A DNA stretch of 60,660 bases from an uncultured Muribaculaceae bacterium (GCA_910578365.1 CAJTRC010000004.1:1-60660), one strand, 5' to 3'. Numbered from the stretch's first letter, positions 44,524 through 53,900 are shown. Numbers and translations: made by a program. The notes: generated by a model not told the origin, from the letters alone.

Positions 44524-47500
44524 CTACTTGAGAATTGTTTTGAAGCTGTGGTTCCCTACACAAAGAATGTATATGCCGGGCAGCGGAGCCTCAAGTCGGG
44601 TAGATGCAGTGCATACCGTGCTTTCGACACATACACCGGAAGGAGTGTACAGAGAGGCGGTGAGTCCGTCTGCTCCGCCGATATACACGCTGCGTCCGTT
44701 TGCCGATACTGTAATAGCTGAATCGGTAAGGTTGTCGACGCCAGTCGACTCGATTACGATGCCGGCAGTTTCGCTGTGAGATGATTCTCCGCCGGGATAT
44801 ACAGCGGTTACAGAATAGTTATATTCGCCGGGGGCCGAAGCGGTGTGGGTATAGGCCGGTTTGTCGGCATCTATAGGTTCTTCATTCAGGCGTTCGCCGT
44901 TGCAGTAGAGGTTGTAGCCGAGCAGTCCCGAGGCCTTAGCGTCCGGAATAGAGCGCTGGTATGTTACATCATCGACCATGAGGGCATATCCGTCGGCCGA
45001 TACATGTCGGAGAGCGAAGAACCTGGCGCCTTTAGGCACTGAATAACTCAGTTCGGTCCAGTTCACAGGTACGCTGTAGCTTATTTCTCCGCCATCGGGG
45101 CAGGGGAGGAAGTCGTCGGCGTCCGTCGGATTGGCTGTTGTTGCGTAGAATCCCTGTATGAATTCACCATAATTATCGCTGAACGAGCGGGCATGGAATT
45201 TTATGGTTTGTGCGTTGCCGCTCAGACGCGGGAACACAAGCCAGTCGTTCGATGGAGCGGTATTGCCTGATGCCGATGCCTGAGGGGCGATGAGCATGTT
45301 GTTGCCGTTGTGTGCGGCCCAGAGATGCAGTTCGTTCTCATCTATGTTGGTAAGAGCAGGAGCAAATACCTGAAAGGCCATTTTTTCACCCGAGTTGGGA
45401 TATTTGACTCCGGCTGCCGCGCCGATGCCGAAGGTGATACGTTTGTCAAGATCGTAGCAGGTGAAATCGCCGAACGAATCGATTACAAACGGCTCGTAGC
45501 TCTCAAAACCATCCTGTTCGACGAGAGTTTCAGTGGGTAGCCAGTCGGGGTATTTCCAAGTCAGCTCTACAGTACCCTCGTCGTTCATTGCCTTGAGGTC
45601 GGTGACCATGGGCAGCAGAGCAGCCGTGATTGCGGTTTTAATTGTTTCCGATGTATTGTTTTCCGACTTTTGGTCTTTGGCGTATATTATAGCGGCAGAG
45701 AAATCGGCTGACTCGCATTCATCACCTTGGGCTGCCACATAGTCGATGTGCAGAGCTACAGAACGTGCGGGGAGAACCGACAGTCCGTCGATACTCTGTA
45801 TGCGTTCGCCGTTTTTGTAGAGGTCCACGCTATAATCGGAACATTCGAATCCGCCGTTGTTTTTTACAGTAAGCATGAAAGTGGCCGTTTCGCCGATTCG
45901 GGTGCGGGCCGGTCCTGACAGCTTTATAGCCTCGAGGTCGTAGGCAGTGCGTTCGATAATGTTGATGTTGTCAATGTATATCGGACCACCGCCGAAACCG
46001 TTGCCGGTGAAAGCCAGCTGCACTCTTGGCTGTCCGGCCATGGCATAGAGTGGAACTTCACAGAGTACCCAGTCATTTTCCTGACCGTAGCGGTGGAATT
46101 CCATCGGCACCATAGGCGAGAACGAACCGTTGTCGGATGTGGCTTCGATACATACGAAGTCATCGCGATAGCCTCCGTTGGTGGCCGGATTGGTCGTGTA
46201 ATATGTTTCGCGGAACATGTAGAATGTCAGAACCGGGTTCTGCAGACCGGTAAAGTCGATGGCGGGGAATATGAGCCGTCCTGTGGCGGCTTCTTTGGCC
46301 TTGCCTACAGCATTGGAATTGAAACATAAAAAGCCGCGGTCGGTATCCTGCGAGGCTATGGTTATCTCTATGCCTTCAGGATTGTCGTCGGTAACGTAGT
46401 CAGTCACCTTGGCGCGTTCAATCAAAGTCCATTCGGGCTGATATCCGGCGTCATCGAAGTTCTTTACCACTTCCTGACGCCATGGAGCCGTGGTGTATCC
46501 TGCACCGGCGAATGATTCGGCGAAAGGAAGCGACAGTTGCGTGCCGTGGTTGAAGTACGGGCATTGTGCGCCGGTTCCAAGTCCTGCCGAGCTGAGGGGA
46601 ATTATCTGGTAGGCTACGTTCACTTGTTCGTTGTCCGGCAGACTGGTGTCGGTGAACACGGTGGTACTTATGGTTCCGATGTTTTTCATCTGTCCGTTCA
46701 GAATGCGTGTCACCTGATACCGGAGTGTGCTGTAATCGATATATCCGTTGTGCAGCGATGTCCGTGGAGCCTTCCAGCTGAGTTCCACAAGTCCCATGTC
46801 GTTGCGTGTGATACCGAGGTCGCTTACGGCACCTGGCACGTCCACGCCAATCCATGCGTCGGCACGAGATGCCGGCCCTTCGCCCGACGAATTTTCGGCC
46901 TTTGCTATGTACCATGTTTCGCCGGCATAGGCTTCGTTGTCGGTGTATGATGCAGATTCTCCGGCTGAGAGTTCCTGCGATGTGTGGAACGGCACTGACT
47001 CGTCCTCGCGGTAAAGATTTATTTTTACCTTACCGGCGAGCGGATTGCCGTCGGAATCAAGTTCGGGTGCGCTGAAATTTATCAGTGCGGTTTCGGCACC
47101 GTTGGCTCCCGGAGTAACCGAGAGGCTGCCGCATGCGGCAGGGGCAGAGGCTTTCTGCAGAGGCGTGATGCTGAATTTGGTGAAGCATACACGGCCTTTC
47201 ATGCCATCGCTGTAGCCGTTGCCCATGGTGGATGTCATATGGGCACCGATATGGAATACACCAGAGGACGTGGCGGTAAAGATGGCGGTTTCCGGCGGGT
47301 CGTTCTTGTTGGTGGTGCCTCCGTTATATGTTGCAACTATTGGTGATGATGTATCAGGGTCGGATCCGTTGCTTACGAGCTTAAGGTCGACCGGAAGGTT
47401 TTTTGCATCGCTTGTATAGGCGTAAAAGCGGTAACTGATTTCATACTGAGTGCCCTCTTCAAGTTCGAATGGCGGAGAAATCAGCCAGTCATCGGCCGGA

Positions 47501-47736
47501 CCTGTCTGCGATACTATGTTGATTGCCATGCAGCTGTAAGAACTCCACCAGGCCCATTTGCGTGCTCCGAAATTGTCGCCGTCGTTGTTTCTGTCGATTA
47601 CTGACCAAGTGCTGTAATTGCCCGATGCGAATGTAATCTCATAGGGTAATTCCTGAGTCTGTGCCTGCGTGGACGGTATCATCGGCGCTGTAGCAAGCAA
47701 CATGCACATTACGGTAAATAAATTTTTCATAAGCAT
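44524..47736 (-). CDS. Choice-of-anchor J/FN3 secreted protein with T9SS-like tail
   Basis: The 1070-residue protein has a signal peptide (LFTVMCMLLATAPMIPSTQA). Three choice-of-anchor J (cleaved adhesin-like) jelly-roll domains can be seen: WSVIDRNNDGDNFGARKWAW with DDWLISPPFEL, a second near LPFAESFAGAGYTTAPWRQE, and a third near DGFESYEPFVIDSFGDF with NDWLVFPRLSG. They are separated by FN3 domains and one CARDB-like domain (KLSGPARTRIGETATFMLTV). The tail ends with ASLYTPSGVCVES and PGIYILCVGNHSFKTILK. This domain set is typical of non-catalytic regions of Porphyromonas hemagglutinin-type proteins. A start at 47730 is also possible. Confidence 0.85.
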   Translation of the reverse strand: MLMKNLFTVMCMLLATAPMIPSTQAQTQELPYEITFASGNYSTWSVIDRNNDGDNFGARKWAWWSSYSCMAINIVSQTGPADDWLISPPFELEEGTQYEISYRFYAYTSDAKNLPVDLKLVSNGSDPDTSSPIVATYNGGTTNKNDPPETAIFTATSSGVFHIGAHMTSTMGNGYSDGMKGRVCFTKFSITPLQKASAPAACGSLSVTPGANGAETALINFSAPELDSDGNPLAGKVKINLYREDESVPFHTSQELSAGESASYTDNEAYAGETWYIAKAENSSGEGPASRADAWIGVDVPGAVSDLGITRNDMGLVELSWKAPRTSLHNGYIDYSTLRYQVTRILNGQMKNIGTISTTVFTDTSLPDNEQVNVAYQIIPLSSAGLGTGAQCPYFNHGTQLSLPFAESFAGAGYTTAPWRQEVVKNFDDAGYQPEWTLIERAKVTDYVTDDNPEGIEITIASQDTDRGFLCFNSNAVGKAKEAATGRLIFPAIDFTGLQNPVLTFYMFRETYYTTNPATNGGYRDDFVCIEATSDNGSFSPMVPMEFHRYGQENDWVLCEVPLYAMAGQPRVQLAFTGNGFGGGPIYIDNINIIERTAYDLEAIKLSGPARTRIGETATFMLTVKNNGGFECSDYSVDLYKNGERIQSIDGLSVLPARSVALHIDYVAAQGDECESADFSAAIIYAKDQKSENNTSETIKTAITAALLPMVTDLKAMNDEGTVELTWKYPDWLPTETLVEQDGFESYEPFVIDSFGDFTCYDLDKRITFGIGAAAGVKYPNSGEKMAFQVFAPALTNIDENELHLWAAHNGNNMLIAPQASASGNTAPSNDWLVFPRLSGNAQTIKFHARSFSDNYGEFIQGFYATTANPTDADDFLPCPDGGEISYSVPVNWTELSYSVPKGARFFALRHVSADGYALMVDDVTYQRSIPDAKASGLLGYNLYCNGERLNEEPIDADKPAYTHTASAPGEYNYSVTAVYPGGESSHSETAGIVIESTGVDNLTDSAITVSANGRSVYIGGADGLTASLYTPSGVCVESTVCTASTRLEAPLPGIYILCVGNHSFKTILK

Positions 47737-47768
47737 GATGTTTAGATGAGTTTATTATTTACAAGTTC

Positions 47769-50246
47769 TTATTGTCCGATTATAATCTTTGAGGATGTGT
47801 TGCCTTTCTTTATAATGTACAGGCCCGGTGCGAGTCGGTGAGTATTGGCCCTGCGTCCGTCGGGAGTGTAATATACTTCGGTGTCGGTGTCAGGCTGTGT
47901 GGTCGGCATACATTCAATGCCGGTGGTGCCTCCGGTAGTGACATAAGTGCATGGCGAGGCCGAACCTGCAAAACCTGCGGCTTCCACGGTGTATGCGTAG
48001 TCGGTGTTGAGCTCAAGTCCGGTGAATGTGTGGGAGGTGGCATCGGCGTCAGTGTCGGTGCTGTGTTCCGGCAGTAGAGTCAGACTTACCGATTCAACAT
48101 CGCCGCGCAGAGTTATCTGTTCTATGGTCGCGCTCTTTCGACGCTCCGTAGAGATGCTGATTCTGGTTTTGCCGTAACCTTCCGGCAGGTTTATGATATA
48201 TTCCGATGTCAGGTCGGTGGGCACATATTGGTCGATTATGTCATTGCCAAGGCGAATTGTCAGCATTGTAGCGGCTCCCGAGCCAACTTGCCGTGCTGAA
48301 ATAGCCAGAGTTCCGCCGTTTTCGATGTCGGTTTCGGGCGACTGAAGAGTGGCGGCCTGTGTGCCTCCTCCCAGCATCAGGGCGCCTTCGCGGAAGTCAT
48401 AGTCGCCGTTGATGCTCCATCCGTCGGGCACCGATGAGAATATCTCGTTGAGGGTAATTACACCGGTCTGCAACTGGTGTCGTGCTTTGTAGAGGCGGAG
48501 CCGGTAACCGTCGGTGGCATCATCGCATTTGAGCCATCGGGCGGTAAAACAGTCATTGCCAATATTTTCGGCAGAGATTGTTTCAATGCGGACATCGCGT
48601 CCGTTGCCGCCCATGAAATCGAAGTGTATCATTCCGTCCGATTCGCGTATGCCGGTTATGGCTTTGCCTACGGGTGTGCCGTTCCACGAGCGCATTGAAG
48701 GCTCTGTGTCGTCGGTGAATTCGGTGCGCATCTGCCGCCCCGGAAAGGGGGTGTCGGCCGAAGAGCGTGAGCCGTCGCCGCCGGAGGCCTTTTCGATTTC
48801 CAGGCACTGGTGCGAAGCGTTCATATTCACCGCGTTGTAGTCAAGGTCCCATGCCTGCGCGCATGTTATGGTCCGGGGCATGTCGCCGATGGTTACGTTT
48901 AGAGATGCGTCGGGCCGGCGGTCCACATGCCATACGAGCATGCCGTGATGTGGTATGTAGCGGTCATAGCTGCCCTGCTCTTTCTGTCGGTTCTCAAGTA
49001 TGAAGAATTCATCGGGATTATCGGTGGATATGCGGGCGGATATAGCCGAGCTGTGCAGCGGAGGAAGGGTAACCGACTGAGGCCTGCTGATTTCAGTGGG
49101 TTCAGCCCATCCGAGGAGCCATCGCTCCACGGCAGTGTATGCGGCCGGAACAGCACCACAGTTGCGGGTTTCGGGCAGATATGAGCCCGAGGCCATGATG
49201 TCCCATTTATCGGGATGATTCCCCAGTCCGTCGGTGTTGTAGTTTACATCGTAGGTGTCAGGCAGGCCGAGAATATGGCCGAACTCATGGCAGAATGTGC
49301 CGATAGAGGTCACATCGGTGCCGTATGAGCCGTACAGTTCGGCGCAGCAGCCGTAGCTGTTTATGACCTTGCCGTCAAATGTCCGCTCGCTTTCAGGTAT
49401 GCCAAGGAGGTCTATATGGTTGGCATGGGGCCATATCCATGACGATTTGTTTCCGGCGAAATTCTCGCCATATCCGGCATAGAAAAGATATACGTTGTCG
49501 ACTTGTCCGTCGTTGTCGAGGTCGTAGTCGGCAAAATCTATCACGTTGTCGAGTTTGCGGCACACTTCAATTGCAAGTTCATGGGCGCGTATGTCGTTGC
49601 CGTCGGCATCGTTTTCTCCATAATAGGCCGCCTGACGGTCGGCTGTCACGGGGCCGTATACTTCGAATACAGGAGAGAATTGTCCCATTGATTGCTCGCG
49701 GAAGTAATCGGCTGCACAGCCGATGTGTTCACGCCGGTCGAAGCCGGGCAGATTAAGCATTTCGTCGAATTCACGCTGAACGTCCGGAGTCACAAATTTG
49801 ATGTCGGAGAATTCTACAAGCACAATCAGCGAGCGGACTTCGCCGGTTCGCGGGAATGATGGCAGTACGGAGCCTGTGTTGTGCGTGGCTGCGATTTTTT
49901 TTCTGCGGTTCAGGGCCTTTTGCACTTCTTCTCCAGAGGGCTTCCAGAAACCGTCCCGGTCGATCTGCACAGCGGTACCGCTTGCTGCATCTACCGTGAT
50001 ATGGCCGTATTCGTCGCCTAAAAGACGCAATTCGAGGGTACTCCCGTCGAGCTGGGTTACTATTTGTGTACCCGGCCATGCGGGCACTGCATCCATGCTT
50101 AGGGGGATACCTGCGGCGGTCAAACATATAAGCCTACAGATTGCATGTCCGGAGATATAGCCGGTTGAGAATATTCCGGCTTGGAAAAATGACAGTAGAG
50201 TATCTGTTTTTCTACAGATACTCCTGAAGAGGAGAGAGAGATTCAT
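47769..50246 (-). CDS. Secreted M6-family metalloprotease with T9SS-like tail
   Basis: The 825-residue predicted zinc protease has the active-site helix HEFGHILGLPD (His320, Glu321, His324). It is preceded by M6 features: LIVLVEFSDIKF, YFREQSMGQFSPVFEVYGPV and DYDLDNDGQVDNVYLFYAGY. The N-terminus is odd. Its first 30 residues are not a standard signal peptide, and a hydrophobic stretch only appears at about residues 36-50 before MDAVPAWPG. The C-terminal part has an FN3 domain and ends EVYYTPDGRRANTHRLAPGL and YIIKKGNTSSKIIIGQ, a T9SS-like tail. It heads the operon with the next two secreted proteins. Confidence 0.88.
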   Translation of the reverse strand: MNLSLLFRSICRKTDTLLSFFQAGIFSTGYISGHAICRLICLTAAGIPLSMDAVPAWPGTQIVTQLDGSTLELRLLGDEYGHITVDAASGTAVQIDRDGFWKPSGEEVQKALNRRKKIAATHNTGSVLPSFPRTGEVRSLIVLVEFSDIKFVTPDVQREFDEMLNLPGFDRREHIGCAADYFREQSMGQFSPVFEVYGPVTADRQAAYYGENDADGNDIRAHELAIEVCRKLDNVIDFADYDLDNDGQVDNVYLFYAGYGENFAGNKSSWIWPHANHIDLLGIPESERTFDGKVINSYGCCAELYGSYGTDVTSIGTFCHEFGHILGLPDTYDVNYNTDGLGNHPDKWDIMASGSYLPETRNCGAVPAAYTAVERWLLGWAEPTEISRPQSVTLPPLHSSAISARISTDNPDEFFILENRQKEQGSYDRYIPHHGMLVWHVDRRPDASLNVTIGDMPRTITCAQAWDLDYNAVNMNASHQCLEIEKASGGDGSRSSADTPFPGRQMRTEFTDDTEPSMRSWNGTPVGKAITGIRESDGMIHFDFMGGNGRDVRIETISAENIGNDCFTARWLKCDDATDGYRLRLYKARHQLQTGVITLNEIFSSVPDGWSINGDYDFREGALMLGGGTQAATLQSPETDIENGGTLAISARQVGSGAATMLTIRLGNDIIDQYVPTDLTSEYIINLPEGYGKTRISISTERRKSATIEQITLRGDVESVSLTLLPEHSTDTDADATSHTFTGLELNTDYAYTVEAAGFAGSASPCTYVTTGGTTGIECMPTTQPDTDTEVYYTPDGRRANTHRLAPGLYIIKKGNTSSKIIIGQ

Positions 50247-50265
50247 TGGCGGTAGATTGATTAAT

Positions 50266-50341
50266 GTAGCATATTGCTACTTATGTGGAATAGATACGAG
50301 TTCTATGCGATAGATTCTTTGATTTTTCTATCGCAAAGATA
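50266..50341 (-). promoter_or_regulatory. Promoter and two-hairpin leader of the M6 protease operon
   Basis: On the minus strand TATCTTTG (50341-50334) matches -7. The predicted transcript starts near 50327 and its 80-nt leader contains an 8-bp stem (GCGATAGA/TCTATCGC, 50307-50334, overlapping the start site) and a 6-bp stem (GTAGCA/TGCTAC, 50266-50280). A -33 match is not obvious. Confidence 0.55.
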
Positions 50342-50429
50342 TGTTATTAAGCTTTAATGAGTGTTGTATTGTGTGTTAATTTGTGTGAATGATACCGTTT
50401 TGTAACATAATGGACTATGTTTGTCGGCC

Positions 50430-51626
50430 TCAGTTTCGGTTGAGCGGAATCTCTATGCGGAAGGTGGTGCCCTGGCCAGGGACGCTGTTTTTTACATAAA
50501 TGCGTCCTTGGTGATACTGCTCCACGATGCGTTTGGCAAGAGTCAGACCCAGTCCCCAGCCACGTTTTTTAGTGGTGAATCCCGGAGAGAAAACCTTTTT
50601 GAAATTCTTGCGTGATATGCCTTTGCCGCTGTCGCGTACTTCAATCCATGCGGCGAGTCCGCCGTTGCCCGTACTTACAGCAATACTGCCGTCAGCCTCC
50701 ATGGCGTCGACGGCATTTTTTATAAGGTTTTCCAATACCCATTCAAGCAGCGGACGGCATGCCATTACCGGCAGAGCACAGTCTGCGAGGCTGCTGCTGA
50801 GGCGTATGCGCCGGGAAATGCGGGTATACATATAGCCCGTGGCACCTTCGACAATGTTGTTGAGGTCGTCGGTCGCCATCTGCGGTTTGCTGCCGATTTT
50901 GCTGAAGCGTGAGGCAATCATGCTCAGGCGGTTTACGTCCTTGTTCATTTCGGCCACTGTGTCGCTGTCTACTCCGTAGTCGGGCAGAAGTTCCATCCAG
51001 GCCATCAGCGACGATATCGGCGTGCCTAACTGGTGTGCGGTTTCTTTCGAAAGTCCCACCCATACCTTGTTCTGCTCGGCTTTTTTCGACGATAGTACGG
51101 CAAAATATACCACAACTATAAAGGCCAGCATTACAAGCAGCTGTATGTAAGGAAAATAGTTCAGCCTCTTTAGCAGTGTTGAGTCCTCGTAGTAGAGGTG
51201 GAGAGCTTCGCCGGGAGCAATCTCAATGTCGATGACATTTGGCGATTGGCGTAGATTTTCGAGTTTTTTCTGCAGATACACCTCGTTGGCCTGTGACAGT
51301 TCCAGGGGGTTGTCGGGGTTCAGAGCGTCGGGCATGTCGGAGAAGTTTCGCTGTTGCATAATCGAGCCGTTGTCGTCGGTCAGCAGTACCGGTATGGTGG
51401 TGTTTCGCTCGATTATCCTGAGCAGAAAGTCAATGTCGACACTCGGTGCGGTGTCGTGGTCGATACTGCTGACACTGATAATCTCTTTGGTGGCATCGGC
51501 CCATATCTCCATGCGTTCGCGTTCCTGGGCCGCGAGGTCGCGCACCAGGCCGTTGGAGATGTATAGAAATGTGGCCACTACAGCAGCCACAGCTATTAGA
51601 AATATCAGTTTGCCGTATCTGAACAC
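50430..51626 (-). CDS. Membrane sensor histidine kinase, candidate PorY
   Basis: The 398-residue kinase has two membrane helices (about residues 7-25 and 159-178) flanking a periplasmic sensor of about 130 residues. The dimerisation/phosphoacceptor segment is KETAHQLGTPISSL (His198). The ATPase domain follows, with the N box LENLIKNAVDAME (Asn304), DSGKGI and KRGWGLGLTLAKRI. No receiver domain and no adjacent response regulator are present, so it is an orphan kinase. PorY, the kinase of PorX, is also an orphan with this architecture, and PorX is encoded in this window, which makes the pairing attractive but unproven. It follows folA by 5 bases. Confidence 0.85.
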   Translation of the reverse strand: MFRYGKLIFLIAVAAVVATFLYISNGLVRDLAAQERERMEIWADATKEIISVSSIDHDTAPSVDIDFLLRIIERNTTIPVLLTDDNGSIMQQRNFSDMPDALNPDNPLELSQANEVYLQKKLENLRQSPNVIDIEIAPGEALHLYYEDSTLLKRLNYFPYIQLLVMLAFIVVVYFAVLSSKKAEQNKVWVGLSKETAHQLGTPISSLMAWMELLPDYGVDSDTVAEMNKDVNRLSMIASRFSKIGSKPQMATDDLNNIVEGATGYMYTRISRRIRLSSSLADCALPVMACRPLLEWVLENLIKNAVDAMEADGSIAVSTGNGGLAAWIEVRDSGKGISRKNFKKVFSPGFTTKKRGWGLGLTLAKRIVEQYHQGRIYVKNSVPGQGTTFRIEIPLNRN

Positions 51627-51631
51627 CGTGG

Positions 51632-52114
51632 TCAGAAATTGTTGGTTAGATTAATATCAAGAAAGCGGAAGTCCATGCCGCTGCGGTCGTCGTGCTGCCA
51701 TGGTTCGTGGCTTTCGGGGAGATCGGGCAGCGGAAAGAAAGTGTCGGCATCGGGGCGTTCGGCGTGTATCTGTGTAAGATATAAGCGCTGCGCCAGAGGC
51801 ATGGCTGCGCGGTAGATGCTCTCACCGCCAATAATGAATATCTCCTCGCCGCCGGCCATATTCAATGCTTCCTGCAGGCTGTGGGCAAGCTCGGCGCCGG
51901 GTGCGCGGAAGTCGGTCTGACGGGTGATGACAATGTTGCGCCGGTTGGGCAGCGCGCCTTTGGGCAGCGATTCAAATGTTTTGCGGCCCATTATTACCGT
52001 GTGGCCGGTGGTGAGGGCCTTGAAGCGCTGCAGGTCGGGGCGGATGTAGTAGAGCATGTCGCCGCGGAGGCCTATCGCACCGTCGAGTGTAGCGGCTACT
52101 ATTATATTTATCAT
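51632..52114 (-). CDS. folA: Dihydrofolate reductase
   Basis: The 160-residue enzyme reduces dihydrofolate, which thymidylate synthase next door produces. Typical segments are MINIIVAATLDGAIG, TVIMGRKTFESLPKGALPNR and IFIIGGESIYRAAMPLAQRL. In the active-site helix the usual W-x-L-P-x-D-L pattern reads MLYYIRPDLQRFK: the catalytic Asp is kept while Trp is replaced by Tyr. It lies 26 bases after thyA. Confidence 0.95.
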   Translation of the reverse strand: MINIIVAATLDGAIGLRGDMLYYIRPDLQRFKALTTGHTVIMGRKTFESLPKGALPNRRNIVITRQTDFRAPGAELAHSLQEALNMAGGEEIFIIGGESIYRAAMPLAQRLYLTQIHAERPDADTFFPLPDLPESHEPWQHDDRSGMDFRFLDINLTNNF

Positions 52115-52140
52115 CGGTATATGAGATAGATGCCGGTATG

Positions 52141-52935
52141 CTATACCGACACAGTTGCTTTGATATGAGGATGCGGATTGTAGTCTTCGAGGCGGAAGTC
52201 TTCGTAGCTGAAGCTGAAAATGTCTTTTACCTCCGGATTGATTACCATGCGGGGCAGTTGTCGCGGTTCGCGGGTAAGCTGCTCCTCCACTTGCTCGAAG
52301 TGGTTGTGGTATATATGGGTATCGCCGAGGGTGTGGATAAAGTCGCCGGCCTCAAGACCGGTTACCTGAGCCATCATCATAAGCAGCAGTGCGTAGGAGG
52401 CAATGTTGAACGGCACCCCCAGGAAGGTATCGGCGCTGCGTTGGTACAGCTGCAGGCTCAGCCGTCCGTCAGCGACATAGAATTGGAAGAAGGCGTGGCA
52501 CGGCGGCAGATTCATCTGCGGCAGGTCGGCCACGTTCCAGGCGCTGACAATTATTCGCCTCGAATCCGGATTGTTTTTGATGTCGTTGACAGCCTGTGCA
52601 ATCTGGTCGATGCTGCCGCCGCGGTAATCGGGCCACGAGCGCCACTGGTAGCCGTATATGTGTCCGAGGTCGCCGTCGGCTCCGGCCCATTCATTCCAGA
52701 TGCGCACGCCGTGGTCCTGCAGATATTTCACATTGGTATCGCCGTTGAGAAACCACAGCAGTTCGTATATGATAGACTTCAGATGCAGTTTCTTTGTGGT
52801 CAGCAACGGAAATCCGTCGGCGAGATTGAATCGAAGCTGCCGGCCGAATACCGAGCGGGTGCCGGTGCCGGTTCGGTCGGCTTTGTCAACGCCGTTGTCG
52901 CGGATGTCGCGTAGCAGGTCGAGATATTGTCGCAT
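52141..52935 (-). CDS. thyA: Thymidylate synthase (ThyA)
   Basis: The 264-residue enzyme methylates dUMP to dTMP. The length equals that of the E. coli enzyme. It has the N-terminal DRTGTGTRSVFGRQLRF loop, the catalytic Cys in NLPPCHAFFQFYVADGRLS and the QRSADTFLGVPFNIASYALL dUMP-binding segment. The thyA-folA pair is a functional unit for folate-dependent dTMP synthesis. Confidence 0.97.
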   Translation of the reverse strand: MRQYLDLLRDIRDNGVDKADRTGTGTRSVFGRQLRFNLADGFPLLTTKKLHLKSIIYELLWFLNGDTNVKYLQDHGVRIWNEWAGADGDLGHIYGYQWRSWPDYRGGSIDQIAQAVNDIKNNPDSRRIIVSAWNVADLPQMNLPPCHAFFQFYVADGRLSLQLYQRSADTFLGVPFNIASYALLLMMMAQVTGLEAGDFIHTLGDTHIYHNHFEQVEEQLTREPRQLPRMVINPEVKDIFSFSYEDFRLEDYNPHPHIKATVSV

Positions 52936-52958
52936 TCTCTGATATAATTTTTTTGGAT

Positions 52959-53804
52959 TTATTTAAATACACTATTAGACAGACCCTTAGTGTTATACTC
53001 CTTCATCAGGCGGCGGTTCACCTGCCTGCGTTCGGGGTCAAAAAAGAAGCCCCATTTGCGGAAGTACCGCAGCATGTTGGTGATATGTATGCGGCGCATG
53101 CGGCCCGAGCGCTTCGACTCCGCCCTGTGGGCATGGACAATTTCAGCCCCGGGCCAGTAGACGGTCCGGCCCATTCGGTGCATGCGGCGTGTAAGGTCGA
53201 TATCCTCGGGGTACATGAAGAAGCGCGGGTCGAACAGGCCGACTCTTGCCACTGCCGCGGTGCGCAGCAGCATGAAGCAGCCATGGTGATAGGGGGCGTT
53301 GATGGTTGCCTTGGGGTCGCGGTCGCGCAACTGGTAGCGTCGTCGTCGCCGTTTCAGCCAGCATTCGGGCAGAAATCCGCGCATGAACATGTCGAGCGGA
53401 GTGGGCAGCGGGTGTATCACATACTGTTCGCTGCCATCGGGGTACACAGTGTGGGGTATCAGCTGCACCACCTCCGGATTGTCCGCCATATAAGCCACGC
53501 ACGCAGTCAGAGTGCCCGGGCGGAAATATACATCGCTGTTGATAACCAGATGCAGTACAGTGCCTGCTTCGATGCTTTGGTGCAGCGCCACATTGTGAGC
53601 ATCGCCGTAGCCGGTGTTGGGGTGGGGTATATACTTCACAATTCCGCTATACTCGGCACACACTGCGGCTGTTGATTCCGAACTGCTGTTGTCGACCACA
53701 TAAACCCGGCCTACCACCCCGCTGTCGGCCAGCAGAGAGTCGATACACTTGCGCAACTCGGCGCAATCGGTATGATATGTTACAATCGATGCGTGCAGCT
53801 TCAT
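52959..53804 (-). CDS. Family 2 glycosyltransferase
   Basis: The 281-residue protein has the GT-A fold. It begins MKLHASIVTYHTDCAELRKC, shows VYVVDNSSSESTAAVCAEY and the metal-binding region LVINSDVYFRPGTL, and then FMYPEDIDLTRRMHRMGRTV, typical of rhamnosyltransferase-like GT2 enzymes that build cell-surface glycans. The ATG at 53804 is chosen because the -7 element at 53813-53820 overlaps the codons between it and the upstream ATG at 53825, which would lie ahead of the transcript start. It heads an operon with thyA, folA and the histidine kinase. Confidence 0.88.
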   Translation of the reverse strand: MKLHASIVTYHTDCAELRKCIDSLLADSGVVGRVYVVDNSSSESTAAVCAEYSGIVKYIPHPNTGYGDAHNVALHQSIEAGTVLHLVINSDVYFRPGTLTACVAYMADNPEVVQLIPHTVYPDGSEQYVIHPLPTPLDMFMRGFLPECWLKRRRRRYQLRDRDPKATINAPYHHGCFMLLRTAAVARVGLFDPRFFMYPEDIDLTRRMHRMGRTVYWPGAEIVHAHRAESKRSGRMRRIHITNMLRYFRKWGFFFDPERRQVNRRLMKEYNTKGLSNSVFK

Positions 53805-53812
53805 TATGAATA

Positions 53813-53820
53813 CAAAGGTA
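53813..53820 (-). promoter_or_regulatory. -7 element directly before the glycosyltransferase
   Basis: TACCTTTG on the minus strand, 8 bases ahead of the ATG at 53804. It predicts a leaderless or nearly leaderless mRNA. The -33 is weak. Confidence 0.6.
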
Positions 53821-53885
53821 GCCATTTTTCGGCTATAAATGTGTTAACATAATTTAATACCTTTCATACTCACAAAATATTGCAG

Positions 53886-53893
53886 TAACTTTG
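53886..53893 (+). promoter_or_regulatory. -7 element directly before the TSCPD gene
   Basis: TAACTTTG ends 7 bases before the ATG at 53901. TTTC at 53862-53865 is a partial -33 at 20-base spacing. Together with the element at 53813 it forms a divergent promoter region of about 95 bases between the two start codons. Confidence 0.65.
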
Positions 53894-53900
53894 CATTATT

